A stretch of DNA of 24,869 nt from a virus. Position numbers and translations under genes: made by a program. This document shows, piece after piece, positions 7,711-14,457 of the stretch; position 1 is the stretch's first letter; the number at the start of each line of letters is the position of its first letter. The stretch is from the IMG/VR virus record IMGVR_UViG_3300044712_001126, positions 1 to 24,869 of that record; one strand, given 5' to 3'. Below the pieces are notes generated by a model. It did not search any database. It was not told where the DNA came from and saw nothing but the letters and a program-made list of their open reading frames with translations.

Positions 7711-7881
7711 ATGGAAGAGACCAGACCCAGGCAGTTTCTGTGCAATATTCCGCCAACTCTGGTTCATGCCGCCGAAGACGAGGCCCGCCGCCGTCGATTG
7801 GAGACGGGCCTCAATATCACTTGGCAGGCGGTCATCCGGGAATGGGTAGTGGCCGGCCGAAAACTGTCACCCGCAAAATAG
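7711..7881 (+). CDS. possible ribbon-helix-helix DNA-binding protein, 56 aa
   Basis: ATG 7711 follows GAGGA at a good distance. A strand-like segment (PRQFLCNIPPTLVHAAEDEA) followed by two helices (RRRRLETGLNI, TWQAVIREWVVAGRKL) resembles the CopG/Arc-type ribbon-helix-helix layout of strand, helix, turn, helix. In that family a dimer binds operator DNA through the paired strands. The match is by pattern only. It is the last gene of the rightward cluster and runs 15 nt into the end of the oppositely transcribed methyltransferase gene. Confidence 0.55.
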   Translation: MEETRPRQFLCNIPPTLVHAAEDEARRRRLETGLNITWQAVIREWVVAGRKLSPAK

Positions 7882-8742
7882 GAGCATCTGCTGTTTCTTG
7901 GCTTCTTCCTGAGCCCGCTCCAAGTTTTTCAGGCAGGTGGCGTGATACTCGGGCTTGATTTCGCAGCCGTAGAACCGCCGCTCCAGTTTCACAGCCTCAT
8001 ATCCTTCCGACCCAATCCCGGCGAATGGCGAAAACACTATCTCGCCGGGATTGCTGTATAGGCGGATAAGCCGATGGATAACCCCCAACTGCAGGGGGCA
8101 GATGTGTTTCGTGTCGTCCTCGCCCCGGCCCTCGCGGACATTGAGCGTGTCCGTCTCCTTGATGTCCATCCAGCAGCATTCCGCCCAGTCGATCCACTGG
8201 TTGCGGGAGACTTCGCCCTCGGAACTGATGGGCACCTTGTTCTCCCCGGGAGCCCGGAACTTGATCAAATAGTCGGGCAGGCTCCCGCGGCTCTTGGCTC
8301 GATCGGCTTCCAAGCCGACAAATTGGAGCTCCCGGCTCTTGGTGCGGATCGCTTGAGCCTGAGGGTTCTTGCGGACGGACCAGTCATACTCATAGACCAG
8401 CCCGGCCCGCTCCCCCAGTCGAATGTTCAGGCCCCGGAAGTCAAACAGGCCCGCGCCGCCGCTGCGTTTCATCCGGGGAATCTGCATGACGTGGACCATC
8501 GCCACGCGGCCGGGCTTCAAGACATGGGCAAGCCCCCGGTAGAAAAAAGACAGGTGGAGCTTGGCTTCCCCCGCCAGATCCTCGCTGTTGCCGATGTCCT
8601 CGGGAAGACTGCTATATGCATAGAGGCTCGGGAAGGGGGGCGAGAATACCGAGAAATCCACTGACTCGGGCGGCATCACGGCCATATGGCGAATACAATC
8701 TTCCTGCACGACGCGATAGAGTTCTTCATTTTCCAATAGCAT
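7867..8742 (-). CDS. DNA methyltransferase, SPPF-type, permuted (beta class)
   Basis: 291 aa from ATG at 8742. Catalytic motif IV is SPPF at residues 34-37, the form seen in many N4-cytosine and some N6-adenine enzymes. The SAM-binding motif I (FSPFAGIGSEG, about 237-247) lies near the C-terminus, so motif order is IV then I, as in beta-class enzymes. It would transfer methyl from SAM to a base in a short DNA site. Target base and site cannot be read from sequence. The start overlaps the helicase stop by 17 nt, so both form one operon. No restriction nuclease is adjacent. Confidence 0.85.
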   Translation of the reverse strand: MLLENEELYRVVQEDCIRHMAVMPPESVDFSVFSPPFPSLYAYSSLPEDIGNSEDLAGEAKLHLSFFYRGLAHVLKPGRVAMVHVMQIPRMKRSGGAGLFDFRGLNIRLGERAGLVYEYDWSVRKNPQAQAIRTKSRELQFVGLEADRAKSRGSLPDYLIKFRAPGENKVPISSEGEVSRNQWIDWAECCWMDIKETDTLNVREGRGEDDTKHICPLQLGVIHRLIRLYSNPGEIVFSPFAGIGSEGYEAVKLERRFYGCEIKPEYHATCLKNLERAQEEAKKQQMLLFCG

Positions 8743-10213
8743 AGGTCTTGAATATCCTTTCTTGTTCTTCCGTGTCCGCCTGGACCCGCTTGGCCTTGGA
8801 AAGCACGTTTTGGACCATGGGCATTTCGGCGTCGGTCACCGGGATATGGACGTTGAGGGGCCGCGTGCTGCCGACGCGGTTCGACCGCTTGACCCCCTGA
8901 TAGTATTCCTCGTAGGAGTCCTGGAGCCCGCTCCAGACTTGCCGGGTAGCAATCTGGAGGTTCTGGCCGAACCCGAGGATTTTGGGCTTGGTGACGAGCT
9001 GACGCACGCGGCCGGCCTTGAAGTCGGCAATGATCTTCATGCGTTCCTCGTAGGGGGTGTCCCCGGTGATATTCCCTGCTTCGGGGAACGTGGCGGCCAT
9101 GGTCTCCTGTTCGGCGTTGTAGTGGCACCAGATGATGGTAGATTCGTCGGGCCAGCTATCCACCAGCCGCCGGATGAAGGCGGGCTTGTTCGTGGCGATA
9201 GACCTTCCGTTGAGCTTGCCCTTGGAGATCTGACTGAGCTTGCCCCGCGTGCCGATACCCCCGGCGTCCGTCACGAACAGGCCCCCGGTTTGGTCCTGGA
9301 CCGCTGTAGTCTGCTCGGTAGTCATGGGGACGTGGTCGATATGGACGTGGATCGGCGGGATGTCTCCACTGTGGTCTTTCCAGCCGTAGGTCGCGGGGTT
9401 CGTCAGGAAGATGCTCCAGTCGGACAAGGCCCGGTAGAACGGTCCCAGGGCGTGCGGCTTCAATTCCCAGCGGTTTTGGGTCTGACCCCGGTTGACAAAA
9501 AACCGGGCCAAAAAGGCATTGACCGTGGGGAAGGCGTCCATGAAGATCGCGTGATTGGCGTACTCAATCCGGTCGTTCGGGGCGGGCGTGCCTGTGCCGG
9601 CGAACTTCCACTGGAGCCCCTTGCCCAGCCGGAGAATCTGGTGTCCCCATGCCCCGTAGTGGCTCTTGAGCATGGAGCTTTCGTCCACAATCAGAGCCCC
9701 CAGCCGCCCCGGCTCAATCTGCTCCGTCAGGGCCTCATAGTTGGTGATGCCGTACCGTGAACCTTGAATCATCCAGGCGCGGAGATCGCGGGCATGGACC
9801 TGCTCCAGTGGGATCGAATCACCGTAGAACCGTCGGCACTCGTCCATGGTCTGCTGCACCACCATCAGGGGGCTGATAATCAGCACGGCCCTACCGGCAG
9901 GCAGGACGGATGCGACGTAGCGGGCGAACTCCAGCATAATCAGGGTCTTGCCCAAGCCACAATCCGCGAATACGGAGAACTTCCGCTTGCGGATTGCCAT
10001 GGCGGAAATAGCCTTCTGGTAGTCAAAGAGAAAGGGGCTGGGTTCATAGGGCGGAAGTGTCGAGAGGATAGCCTGCTGGCCCAGCATCGCCACGTATTCC
10101 TCGGGCACCAGTGCTGTTCGCCCGCAGAAGCGATAGCGAGGCAGGGCCTTGATTCGTAGGAACAGACCGTATCCCTCCTGGCTGTTCAGGTCGATAGGGA
10201 TTTCCTGCATCAT
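8726..10213 (-). CDS. SNF2-like superfamily 2 helicase/ATPase
   Basis: 495 aa from the first of two ATGs at 10213, with GGTGAG just upstream. Visible SF2 motifs in order: Q-like FDYQKAI (63-69), Walker A ADCGLGKT (83-90), Ia LIISPL, II VDES (176-179), III GTGTPAPN (206-213), IV IIWCHYN, V GFGQNLQ and VI QGVKRSNRVG (439-448). This is the phage group of DEAD/SNF2-like helicases whose arginine finger lies in motif VI. Likely role is ATP-driven movement on duplex DNA. Coupling to the downstream methyltransferase recalls helicase-methyltransferase pairs in phage anti-restriction and in restriction-like systems; that link is inference. Confidence 0.88.
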   Translation of the reverse strand: MMQEIPIDLNSQEGYGLFLRIKALPRYRFCGRTALVPEEYVAMLGQQAILSTLPPYEPSPFLFDYQKAISAMAIRKRKFSVFADCGLGKTLIMLEFARYVASVLPAGRAVLIISPLMVVQQTMDECRRFYGDSIPLEQVHARDLRAWMIQGSRYGITNYEALTEQIEPGRLGALIVDESSMLKSHYGAWGHQILRLGKGLQWKFAGTGTPAPNDRIEYANHAIFMDAFPTVNAFLARFFVNRGQTQNRWELKPHALGPFYRALSDWSIFLTNPATYGWKDHSGDIPPIHVHIDHVPMTTEQTTAVQDQTGGLFVTDAGGIGTRGKLSQISKGKLNGRSIATNKPAFIRRLVDSWPDESTIIWCHYNAEQETMAATFPEAGNITGDTPYEERMKIIADFKAGRVRQLVTKPKILGFGQNLQIATRQVWSGLQDSYEEYYQGVKRSNRVGSTRPLNVHIPVTDAEMPMVQNVLSKAKRVQADTEEQERIFKTYAIGK

Positions 10214-10320
10214 CTCACCAAAGAAAAACCCCCGGCCCTGCTACAGATGTGGAGTCTGCCCGCGCGTTACCGCTTTGGGGGACCGGGGATTGATGGCTTG
10301 TTTTCCACTGTTTTAGCATG
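10214..10320 (-). promoter_or_regulatory. structured leader L1 with terminator-like hairpin before the helicase
   Basis: The leader can fold into a three-way junction. The outer stem is CCCCGG (10288-10283) with CCGGGG (10235-10230), extendable by GGG/CCC around a bulge. One inner hairpin is GCG-GTAA-CGC (10273-10264), with a GNRA loop. The second is GCAGA-CTCCACA-TCTGT (10259-10243). The outer stem is followed directly by GTTTTTCTT and then the RBS and ATG at 10213. This looks like an intrinsic terminator or RBS switch placed between promoter and gene. Structure is read by eye, not computed. Confidence 0.5.
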
Positions 10321-10325
10321 ATGTC

Positions 10326-10353
10326 ACAATAGCAACTGTCACGCGATTGTCAA
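10326..10353 (-). promoter_or_regulatory. promoter of helicase-methyltransferase operon with candidate operator
   Basis: On the minus strand TTGACA (10353-10348) and TATTGT (10331-10326) are 16 nt apart. The -35 is perfect, the -10 matches 4 of 6. Between and over the boxes lies GCGTGACAGTTGCTATTGT, which resembles the palindrome at the promoter near 15880, and GTGACA occurs twice 15 nt apart. A repressor-operator arrangement is likely. Confidence 0.6.
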
Positions 10354-10580
10354 GGGGTTTTCCGCCACAAAATCAGGCCCTCGACGGCCAAACCGAGAAA
10401 AATCAAGTCCCGCAAGGCAAACGACCAGATGCCCGCCTGGACGTGAATGGCCAGAGACAACCCATTACTGACGAGCCAGAGTCCAAAGCAGATCCGCTTG
10501 CGGCGATTGTTGGCCACTACCCCCAATATGGCGATGGCGGTCGCCAGCAGTCCAACAGTCTCGATGATCCATGGGTTCAT
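10350..10580 (-). CDS. small multi-pass membrane protein, 76 aa
   Basis: ATG at 10580 follows GGGGAAAG. Three membrane segments can be seen: about residues 6-21 (TVGLLATAIAILGVV), 31-49 (CFGLWLVSNGLSLAIHVQA) and 53-71 (FALRDLIFLGLAVEGLILW). The conserved look, with NNRRKRICFGLW between segments 1 and 2 and FALRD between 2 and 3, recalls small PnuC/SemiSWEET-like membrane proteins; a three-segment holin is an alternative because two further small membrane genes follow upstream. Neither role is proved. It overlaps the helicase promoter by a few bases at its 3' end. Confidence 0.65.
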   Translation of the reverse strand: MNPWIIETVGLLATAIAILGVVANNRRKRICFGLWLVSNGLSLAIHVQAGIWSFALRDLIFLGLAVEGLILWRKTP

Positions 10581-10695
10581 CAAATCTTTCCCCCAGCCAG
10601 CCGGGTTGTCAGCCGGGGGAATCCGTCGCCAGCAACTATATGTAGTGCGTCAGCATTTCGGCCCTCCTGTGGGGCCGTCCCTGGCCGCTTGAGGG
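10581..10695 (-). other. intergenic spacer between two membrane-protein genes
   Basis: 115 bp with no convincing gene. On the minus strand an RBS-like AGGAGGG precedes a six-codon ATG frame (MLTHYI then stop, about 10650), which could be a leader peptide or chance. CCCCC/GGGGG arms at 10590-10619 could form a hairpin that covers the RBS of the 10580 gene. Confidence 0.35.
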
Positions 10696-10812
10696 TCATC
10701 CGTGAGGTTTGCCCCGGCTACGCCACACCCGCCACGCCTGGACGGGATGAAACACGCAATAGATGAGGCCCAGAGGCCACGCCAGCCATTTGGGGAGGAT
10801 GGGGCCGCTCAT
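10696..10812 (-). CDS. small membrane peptide, 38 aa
   Basis: ATG at 10812 overlaps the preceding stop as ATGA, giving a 38-residue protein ending in a TGA at 10698-10696. It has one probable membrane segment (WLAWPLGLIYCVFHPVQAW, about residues 9-27) and a basic tail (RVWRSRGKPHG), which suggests an N-out, C-in or peripheral arrangement. No family is recognised. It belongs to a run of three small membrane-protein genes that could be a lysis or superinfection-exclusion group; that is inference from layout. Confidence 0.55.
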   Translation of the reverse strand: MSGPILPKWLAWPLGLIYCVFHPVQAWRVWRSRGKPHG

Positions 10813-11087
10813 GGTACGTGAATCCCTGTCACTCCCGCCTGGGCCAACATGACCTTGTGGGCCTTGACCTCGGGACTGTCGTGGAAGTTGCACCGACCCT
10901 GAAGATAAACCGCAATGGCGTCGTCGGCCTTGGTCTGAGTCGCCTTGGCTGATTCCGCGAACTTCCACCACCGCAGCCGATCTTTCTCTCGGTCCTGTTC
11001 GCCCCGCTCCCGGGTGAAGTAGGCACACACCAGAGCCGGGGCAATGACCTTGCCGATCCGCATCAAAAGTGCCGTAAGCCAGCCCAT
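10809..11087 (-). CDS. membrane-anchored small protein, possible lysis accessory
   Basis: 92 aa from ATG at 11087, with AAAGGA upstream. One membrane segment near the N-terminus (WLTALLMRIGKVIAPALVCAYF, residues 3-24) is followed by a highly charged helix (TRERGEQDREKDRLRWWKFAESAKATQTKADDA) and a short tail. A membrane anchor plus charged helix is the layout of phage i-spanin or Rz-like proteins and of some holins, but no signature was found. A strong GC hairpin lies 22 nt before the start codon. Function remains open. Confidence 0.6.
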   Translation of the reverse strand: MGWLTALLMRIGKVIAPALVCAYFTRERGEQDREKDRLRWWKFAESAKATQTKADDAIAVYLQGRCNFHDSPEVKAHKVMLAQAGVTGIHVP

Positions 11088-11108
11088 TGCACAGTCCTTT
11101 CAAAGCAG

Positions 11109-11137
11109 GGGCAGGGCGGCATGAACACACCCTGCCC
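11109..11137 (-). promoter_or_regulatory. hairpin H1 upstream of the 11087 gene
   Basis: GGGCAGGG (11109-11116) pairs perfectly with CCCTGCCC (11130-11137) around a 13-nt loop. On the minus strand its 3' arm ends 21 nt before the ATG at 11087, just outside the RBS. There is no U-tract, so it is not a standard intrinsic terminator. Confidence 0.55.
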
Positions 11138-11159
11138 GTGTCGGAGGGGAGGGTGAGTC

Positions 11160-11660
11160 TCAGAATCGCCGCTGGAGAGTCAGAAGGAGGCGGCCTTGGT
11201 CGTCTACCGTGCCAAACTCTTTCCAGAGGTCGTCATTCAGGAGGTACTGATATTCGACGCCGATGCGGGTCTGGGTGTCGCCGAAACTCAGGCCGGTCAT
11301 CAGGGCTGCCCCGGCGTCCTCGTCGGAGTCCTCGCGATGCAGCACCCCCATTTGACCGCCGACGTAGATCGTGACGGGAACTTGGTAGGTCAGGACGGTG
11401 AATTGAGCATCCTGGACGACGTCGTAGATCGCGTAGGCCCCGCCGCCGTAGGCTTCGTCCTCGCCCTCGGCGAGACCGTCCAGCCATACGCCATAGCCGC
11501 CGACTTCCGTGCGGCCCTGCCAGGGCCTTGTACCCACCCGCAGGGAAAGCAGGTCGTCGCTGCCAACGGCAGTCACGGTCCAGCCGTCGCCTCCGTAGAC
11601 CGTACTGCACAGCGCACACAGAAACACCATCACCAAAATCGAAATTGCGAATGTCTTCAT
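11160..11660 (-). CDS. secreted outer-membrane beta-barrel-like protein
   Basis: 166 aa from ATG at 11660, with GGAGAAAAAGAG just upstream. A signal peptide spans about residues 1-23 (KTFAISILVMVFLCALC core, then STVYG/G). The mature part is Gly/Tyr-rich with alternating polar and hydrophobic residues, acidic loops, and strands such as QTRIGVEYQYLL and GRLLLTLQRRF. The C-terminal Phe and the strand before it are the recognition signal for the outer-membrane BAM machinery. About eight strands would fit. Phage-encoded porin-like proteins such as lambda Lom are known and change the host surface. It has its own promoter. Exact family not recognised. Confidence 0.7.
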   Translation of the reverse strand: MKTFAISILVMVFLCALCSTVYGGDGWTVTAVGSDDLLSLRVGTRPWQGRTEVGGYGVWLDGLAEGEDEAYGGGAYAIYDVVQDAQFTVLTYQVPVTIYVGGQMGVLHREDSDEDAGAALMTGLSFGDTQTRIGVEYQYLLNDDLWKEFGTVDDQGRLLLTLQRRF

Positions 11661-11690
11661 CTCTTTTTCTCCAAACCCTTACCCGTTGAT

Positions 11691-11707
11691 GTCCGGACGC
11701 TCCAGAC
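11691..11707 (-). promoter_or_regulatory. short hairpin at 5' end of the beta-barrel mRNA
   Basis: On the minus strand GTCTGGA-GCG-TCCGGAC forms a 7-bp hairpin (one G-T pair) immediately downstream of the -10 box. It would lie at the very 5' end of the transcript, where such hairpins often slow mRNA decay. Confidence 0.35.
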
Positions 11708-11710
11708 AGT

Positions 11711-11739
11711 ATTTTACCACTCCCCCGAAGCCCTGTCAC
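11711..11739 (-). promoter_or_regulatory. promoter for the beta-barrel gene
   Basis: GTGACA (11739-11734), 17-nt spacer, TAAAAT (11716-11711) on the minus strand; both boxes match 5 of 6. It begins directly after the stop codon of the Myb/SANT-like gene, so the beta-barrel gene can be expressed alone. Confidence 0.6.
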
Positions 11740-11952
11740 CTACTTTCCCAGGGCCTTCATGCGTTTTTTGCTCTTGCGGAGGCCCAGCCGGGAGGCCTTT
11801 TTCTTGACCGCCTGGAGGGGGCGGTGCAGCAGTTGTGCTACTTCCTCCGTGGACCGGCCCGGAAACAGCCGCTTGAGATCTCGCAGGTCGTTTTTCGTCC
11901 AAGCGCCCTTTGTCATGTTCTTGAGATACACGTTGCTCTCTGCCACTGTCAT
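11740..11952 (-). CDS. small Myb/SANT- or GcrA-like DNA-binding protein, 70 aa
   Basis: ATG at 11952, start 7 nt after the upstream stop. After a short N-terminus comes WTKNDLRDLKRLFPGRSTEEVAQLLHRP followed by QAVKKKASRLGLRKSKK: a tryptophan-initiated three-helix unit whose last helix (LQAVKKKASRLGL) is the recognition helix. This is the pattern of phage Myb/SANT-like and GcrA-like DNA-binding proteins. The C-terminal tail is strongly basic. It is a candidate regulator of the promoters that share the TGACAG motif, though nothing ties it to them directly. Shine-Dalgarno is weak (AAAGGG close to the start). Confidence 0.7.
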   Translation of the reverse strand: MTVAESNVYLKNMTKGAWTKNDLRDLKRLFPGRSTEEVAQLLHRPLQAVKKKASRLGLRKSKKRMKALGK

Positions 11953-11958
11953 TCCCTT

Positions 11959-12435
11959 TCACTTCTTGAGATACCATACATGGTCTACCAGCTTCACGAT
12001 AGCGTCAAACTTCTTCTTGGTGGTCCCTGATCGGTTCGGCCGGGGGCCTTTCCACACCAAGACCATCTTTTTGTCGGGATGCTGCTGGCAGAAGCGAATG
12101 ACGTTTGTTCCTGCCTGCTGCTCGATGCGATTGTACTTGATCTCGTACCAGACCTCGCCTTCGTCGGAATTCCAGACCACGCGGCAGTCGGGCCGGTAGG
12201 TCCGCACGCACCCGATCCCTGTCCGCTTGAAGTGAATCTCGACTTCCTTGGGCTGCCACTGCCACTCTTTGACTTGACCGCCCACAATCGCAAGCTCCAA
12301 CTCACGGAGCCATTGCCGTTCCGCCCCGGACGCCGTGTAGCACTCCCGGCCCGCTACGGTAATCCACCCCGCACTTCCGTAACTCTGTTCTGGGCGGAAT
12401 CGTTTCTCAAAGCCCATCTTTTCCGGTTCGGTCAT
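11959..12435 (-). CDS. DUF1064-like PD-(D/E)XK nuclease
   Basis: 158 aa; ATG at 12435 overlaps the exonuclease stop as ATGA. Conserved acids fit a PD-(D/E)XK active site: E39 in the SGAERQWLREL helix, PD at 82-83 (YRPDCRVVW) and EIK at 98-100 (VWYEIK). The order helix with E, then QPKEVEI strand, then R.Y.PD, then EvK is the DUF1064 (PF06356) pattern. DUF1064 proteins are phage-encoded and proposed to be Holliday-junction or branched-DNA endonucleases. Its place next to a DnaQ exonuclease and an Erf-like protein supports a recombination role. Confidence 0.75.
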   Translation of the reverse strand: MTEPEKMGFEKRFRPEQSYGSAGWITVAGRECYTASGAERQWLRELELAIVGGQVKEWQWQPKEVEIHFKRTGIGCVRTYRPDCRVVWNSDEGEVWYEIKYNRIEQQAGTNVIRFCQQHPDKKMVLVWKGPRPNRSGTTKKKFDAIVKLVDHVWYLKK

Positions 12436-13049
12436 GGCGACTGCTCCGGCCGGTTCTTGGCGTAGTGGACTTCTGGCTCCGGCACCAGACCCAGGCCCGC
12501 CAGCCGCCGCAGCAGTTCCGCCGTCACGGTGGCGTCGCCGAAAGCGGTGTGTTCTTCGGGCTGTTCGATGCCAAAGTGCTTGCAGGCTTCCCAGAGCTTG
12601 GGGAACTTGTACCCGCTGCCGGTTTTCTTGGGGATTTTACACACGCCGGTCAGAGCCCGCATGACGCAGACGTTCGGGGTGTCCTCGAACCGGTCGGGTA
12701 GCCCGGCCCGCCGCAGTTCCCCCCGCATGACCTTGGTGTCATACTGGGCATTGAAGCCCACAATCACAAACCCATCTTCGATCAGGGCCAGATACAGGGC
12801 CAGCACGTCTTTGATCGGGATGCCCTTGGTGTTGAGGATGTCATCGGTGAGCCCGTGGATCTTGATCGCATCCGGGGTCATCGACCAGCCGTCCGGTTTT
12901 ACGAAGACGTTCACGGTGGTCTCGACCTCCAGCGTTTCGTTCAGGGTGAGGACGGCCAGATTCGCCAATCGCGGCTGGCCCTCGGCGTCGGCGGGCTTGG
13001 AGAAGTCGAAGAGCCCGCTCGTTTCGGTATCGATCACTGCGTATCGCAT
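12432..13049 (-). CDS. DnaQ-like 3'-5' exonuclease (DEDDh)
   Basis: 205 aa from ATG at 13049, with AGGAGAG upstream. All three exonuclease motifs are visible: Exo I DTETSGL (D7, E9), Exo II GFNAQYDTKVM (D104) and Exo III HTAFGDATVT (H167, D172), which makes it the DEDDh type with two-metal catalysis. It would remove nucleotides from 3' ends of DNA or RNA. It lacks any polymerase or RNase-T-specific part. Coupled by ATGA to the DUF1064 nuclease; likely part of a replication and recombination set. A GC hairpin ends 18 nt before the start. Confidence 0.88.
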   Translation of the reverse strand: MRYAVIDTETSGLFDFSKPADAEGQPRLANLAVLTLNETLEVETTVNVFVKPDGWSMTPDAIKIHGLTDDILNTKGIPIKDVLALYLALIEDGFVIVGFNAQYDTKVMRGELRRAGLPDRFEDTPNVCVMRALTGVCKIPKKTGSGYKFPKLWEACKHFGIEQPEEHTAFGDATVTAELLRRLAGLGLVPEPEVHYAKNRPEQSP

Positions 13050-13067
13050 GTTTCTCTCCTAGGGGAC

Positions 13068-13093
13068 GGGGCAGGCGGACGGCCGCCCGCCCC
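13068..13093 (-). promoter_or_regulatory. hairpin H2 upstream of the exonuclease gene
   Basis: GGGGCAGGCGG (13068-13078) faces CCGCCCGCCCC (13083-13093) around a 4-nt loop; the single mismatch becomes a G-U pair in the minus-strand RNA. It fills the gap between two genes and ends 18 nt before the ATG at 13049. No U-tract follows. Confidence 0.6.
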
Positions 13094-13106
13094 TCGGGAC
13101 AGAATA

Positions 13107-13844
13107 TCAACAGTCGGTGTAGACGGCCTCCCAGGCCAACTCCAGCCCGGGAATCGTCTGCTCGGGCACGTCGATGCCCTTCCGCTCTTTCGGGTAGTTC
13201 TTCTCGATTTCCAGCACCCTCTCTTGGATGGCTTTGAGGTTCGCCGTTTTGATCGTCAGTTCGGCCGGGAGGAAGTCCACGTTGAGGACGCGGCTCTTGA
13301 GGCGGTAGTGCATCCGGCGGGCCTCCGCGTGCGGGGACACGACCAGGGGGGCTACCACCGATTCCGGGGCCGCAATCACCGTCACGGCCTGCTTGCCTTG
13401 CGCCACGGCGGCGGCTTGGATCTTCTGGCGGCGTTCGAGTTCGGCCCGTTCCTTGGCGGCGGCTTCGTCGGCCTTCCGTTGTTCCTCTTGGGCTTTCGCC
13501 ATGACGGCCTTGTCGTAGTCCCGGCGTCGGTCGGAGGCCCCTTCTACCGCCTCGTCAATCTCGGTAATCAGGGGCTGGAAACGGCTGTCCACCTCGGTCT
13601 TGAAGGCCCGATTGATCGCCTTGCGGGCGTCGTCCAGCTTCACTCCCAAAGGCTTTGTGGCGGCGATCAGGACATCGGCTGCGGCCCGCTCGTTGTCGTC
13701 ACGGACTTGCAGGGCCTTGCATGCCTCAAGATTTGGCAGGATTTGCTGCCGCAGACCCTCGATTGCCTGCCGGTCGGCCAGTTCGTTGAGTTTCGGGAGT
13801 GCCCGGACTGCCACTTGGACGATTGCTGTTGTGTTGAACTGCAT
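13107..13844 (-). CDS. coiled-coil protein of recombination module, 245 aa
   Basis: ATG at 13844 has GGAGG at a good distance in the context GGAGGACAGACCAATG. This start places the first 118-119 nt inside the end of the Erf-like gene. The N-terminal third is helical (VAVRALPKLNELADRQAIEGLRQQI; VLIAATKPLGVKLDDARKAI), the middle is a long charged coiled coil (about residues 95-140, KAQEEQRKADEAAAKERAEL), and the C-terminal part has mixed strands and helices. I do not recognise a named family; coiled-coil partners are often found beside phage annealing proteins. Cellular role unproved. Confidence 0.7.
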   Translation of the reverse strand: MQFNTTAIVQVAVRALPKLNELADRQAIEGLRQQILPNLEACKALQVRDDNERAAADVLIAATKPLGVKLDDARKAINRAFKTEVDSRFQPLITEIDEAVEGASDRRRDYDKAVMAKAQEEQRKADEAAAKERAELERRQKIQAAAVAQGKQAVTVIAAPESVVAPLVVSPHAEARRMHYRLKSRVLNVDFLPAELTIKTANLKAIQERVLEIEKNYPKERKGIDVPEQTIPGLELAWEAVYTDC

Positions 13845-14436
13845 TGGTCTGTCCTCCAAACCAGTTGAACATCTTCAATTCGTTGCGGACGGCGTTCGTC
13901 ACCGTCTCTTCGATGGTCCGCTTGTCGAAACACTCTTCCATGAGCTTGTCCCACGGCCCCGTGTTGTCCCACCGGATCATCAGGGCTTGCAACAGGGCAT
14001 GTTTCAAGGCCAAGGTCATGGCCGAATCCAGTGACCAGTACCGATTCATGCCCATGCCGCAGCCCGGGACGATCATCTGATATCCGGTGTCGGCGTCCGT
14101 CAGGGCAAAGTAGGTCCGGCAGAAAAACATGCCCCGGTCGTTCCAGGCGTTCGTCTGGTGGTTCGGGTCCGCGTAGGGAGTGAAGGTCAAATTGTACTTG
14201 GTCAGGACCGGCACGACTTCCTTGAGAACATCGGCGTAGCGGGTGAAGCAGAATTGCTCCCCGGACGCCTTGTCCTCGGCGTTGCCGGTGGTCTTGACTT
14301 CGGGCAGTTCCACCGCCACCGAGAGAATCTTGCGGTGAAGTTGGGCCCGGGCGTCGGCTTCCGTCATGCCGCGATACGGCCCGGGCTCCTTGACGAAAAC
14401 TGTCCGTGTTTTGCGTTTGACTGTCTTTTTATTCAT
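13726..14436 (-). CDS. Erf-like single-strand annealing protein
   Basis: 236 aa from ATG at 14436, RBS AAAGGGACAGACCC. The segments FTRYADVLKEVVPVLTKYNL and GMNRYWSLDSAMTLALKHAL correspond to the essential recombination function (ERF, PF04404) pattern of a Y-A-x-L-x-x-V repeat-type helix and the later G...YA..Y.LK.aL helix. Erf proteins anneal complementary single strands during phage recombination. The last 40 residues are Ser/Pro/Gly/Asn-rich, a disordered tail as in SSB-type proteins, and they overlap the next gene. Neighbouring exonuclease and DUF1064 nuclease fit a recombination set. The family call is by eye and moderately sure. Confidence 0.68.
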   Translation of the reverse strand: MNKKTVKRKTRTVFVKEPGPYRGMTEADARAQLHRKILSVAVELPEVKTTGNAEDKASGEQFCFTRYADVLKEVVPVLTKYNLTFTPYADPNHQTNAWNDRGMFFCRTYFALTDADTGYQMIVPGCGMGMNRYWSLDSAMTLALKHALLQALMIRWDNTGPWDKLMEECFDKRTIEETVTNAVRNELKMFNWFGGQTNAVQHNSNRPSGSPGTPETQRTGRPAGNRGSAAANPAKS

Positions 14437-14457
14437 GGGTCTGTCCCTTTTCTGCTG

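Noticed and set aside
10226-10290. Complete tRNA-Trp gene
   Set aside because: No T-arm, no CCA-accepting end, and unusual base at position 37; kept only as a leader with tRNA-like arms.
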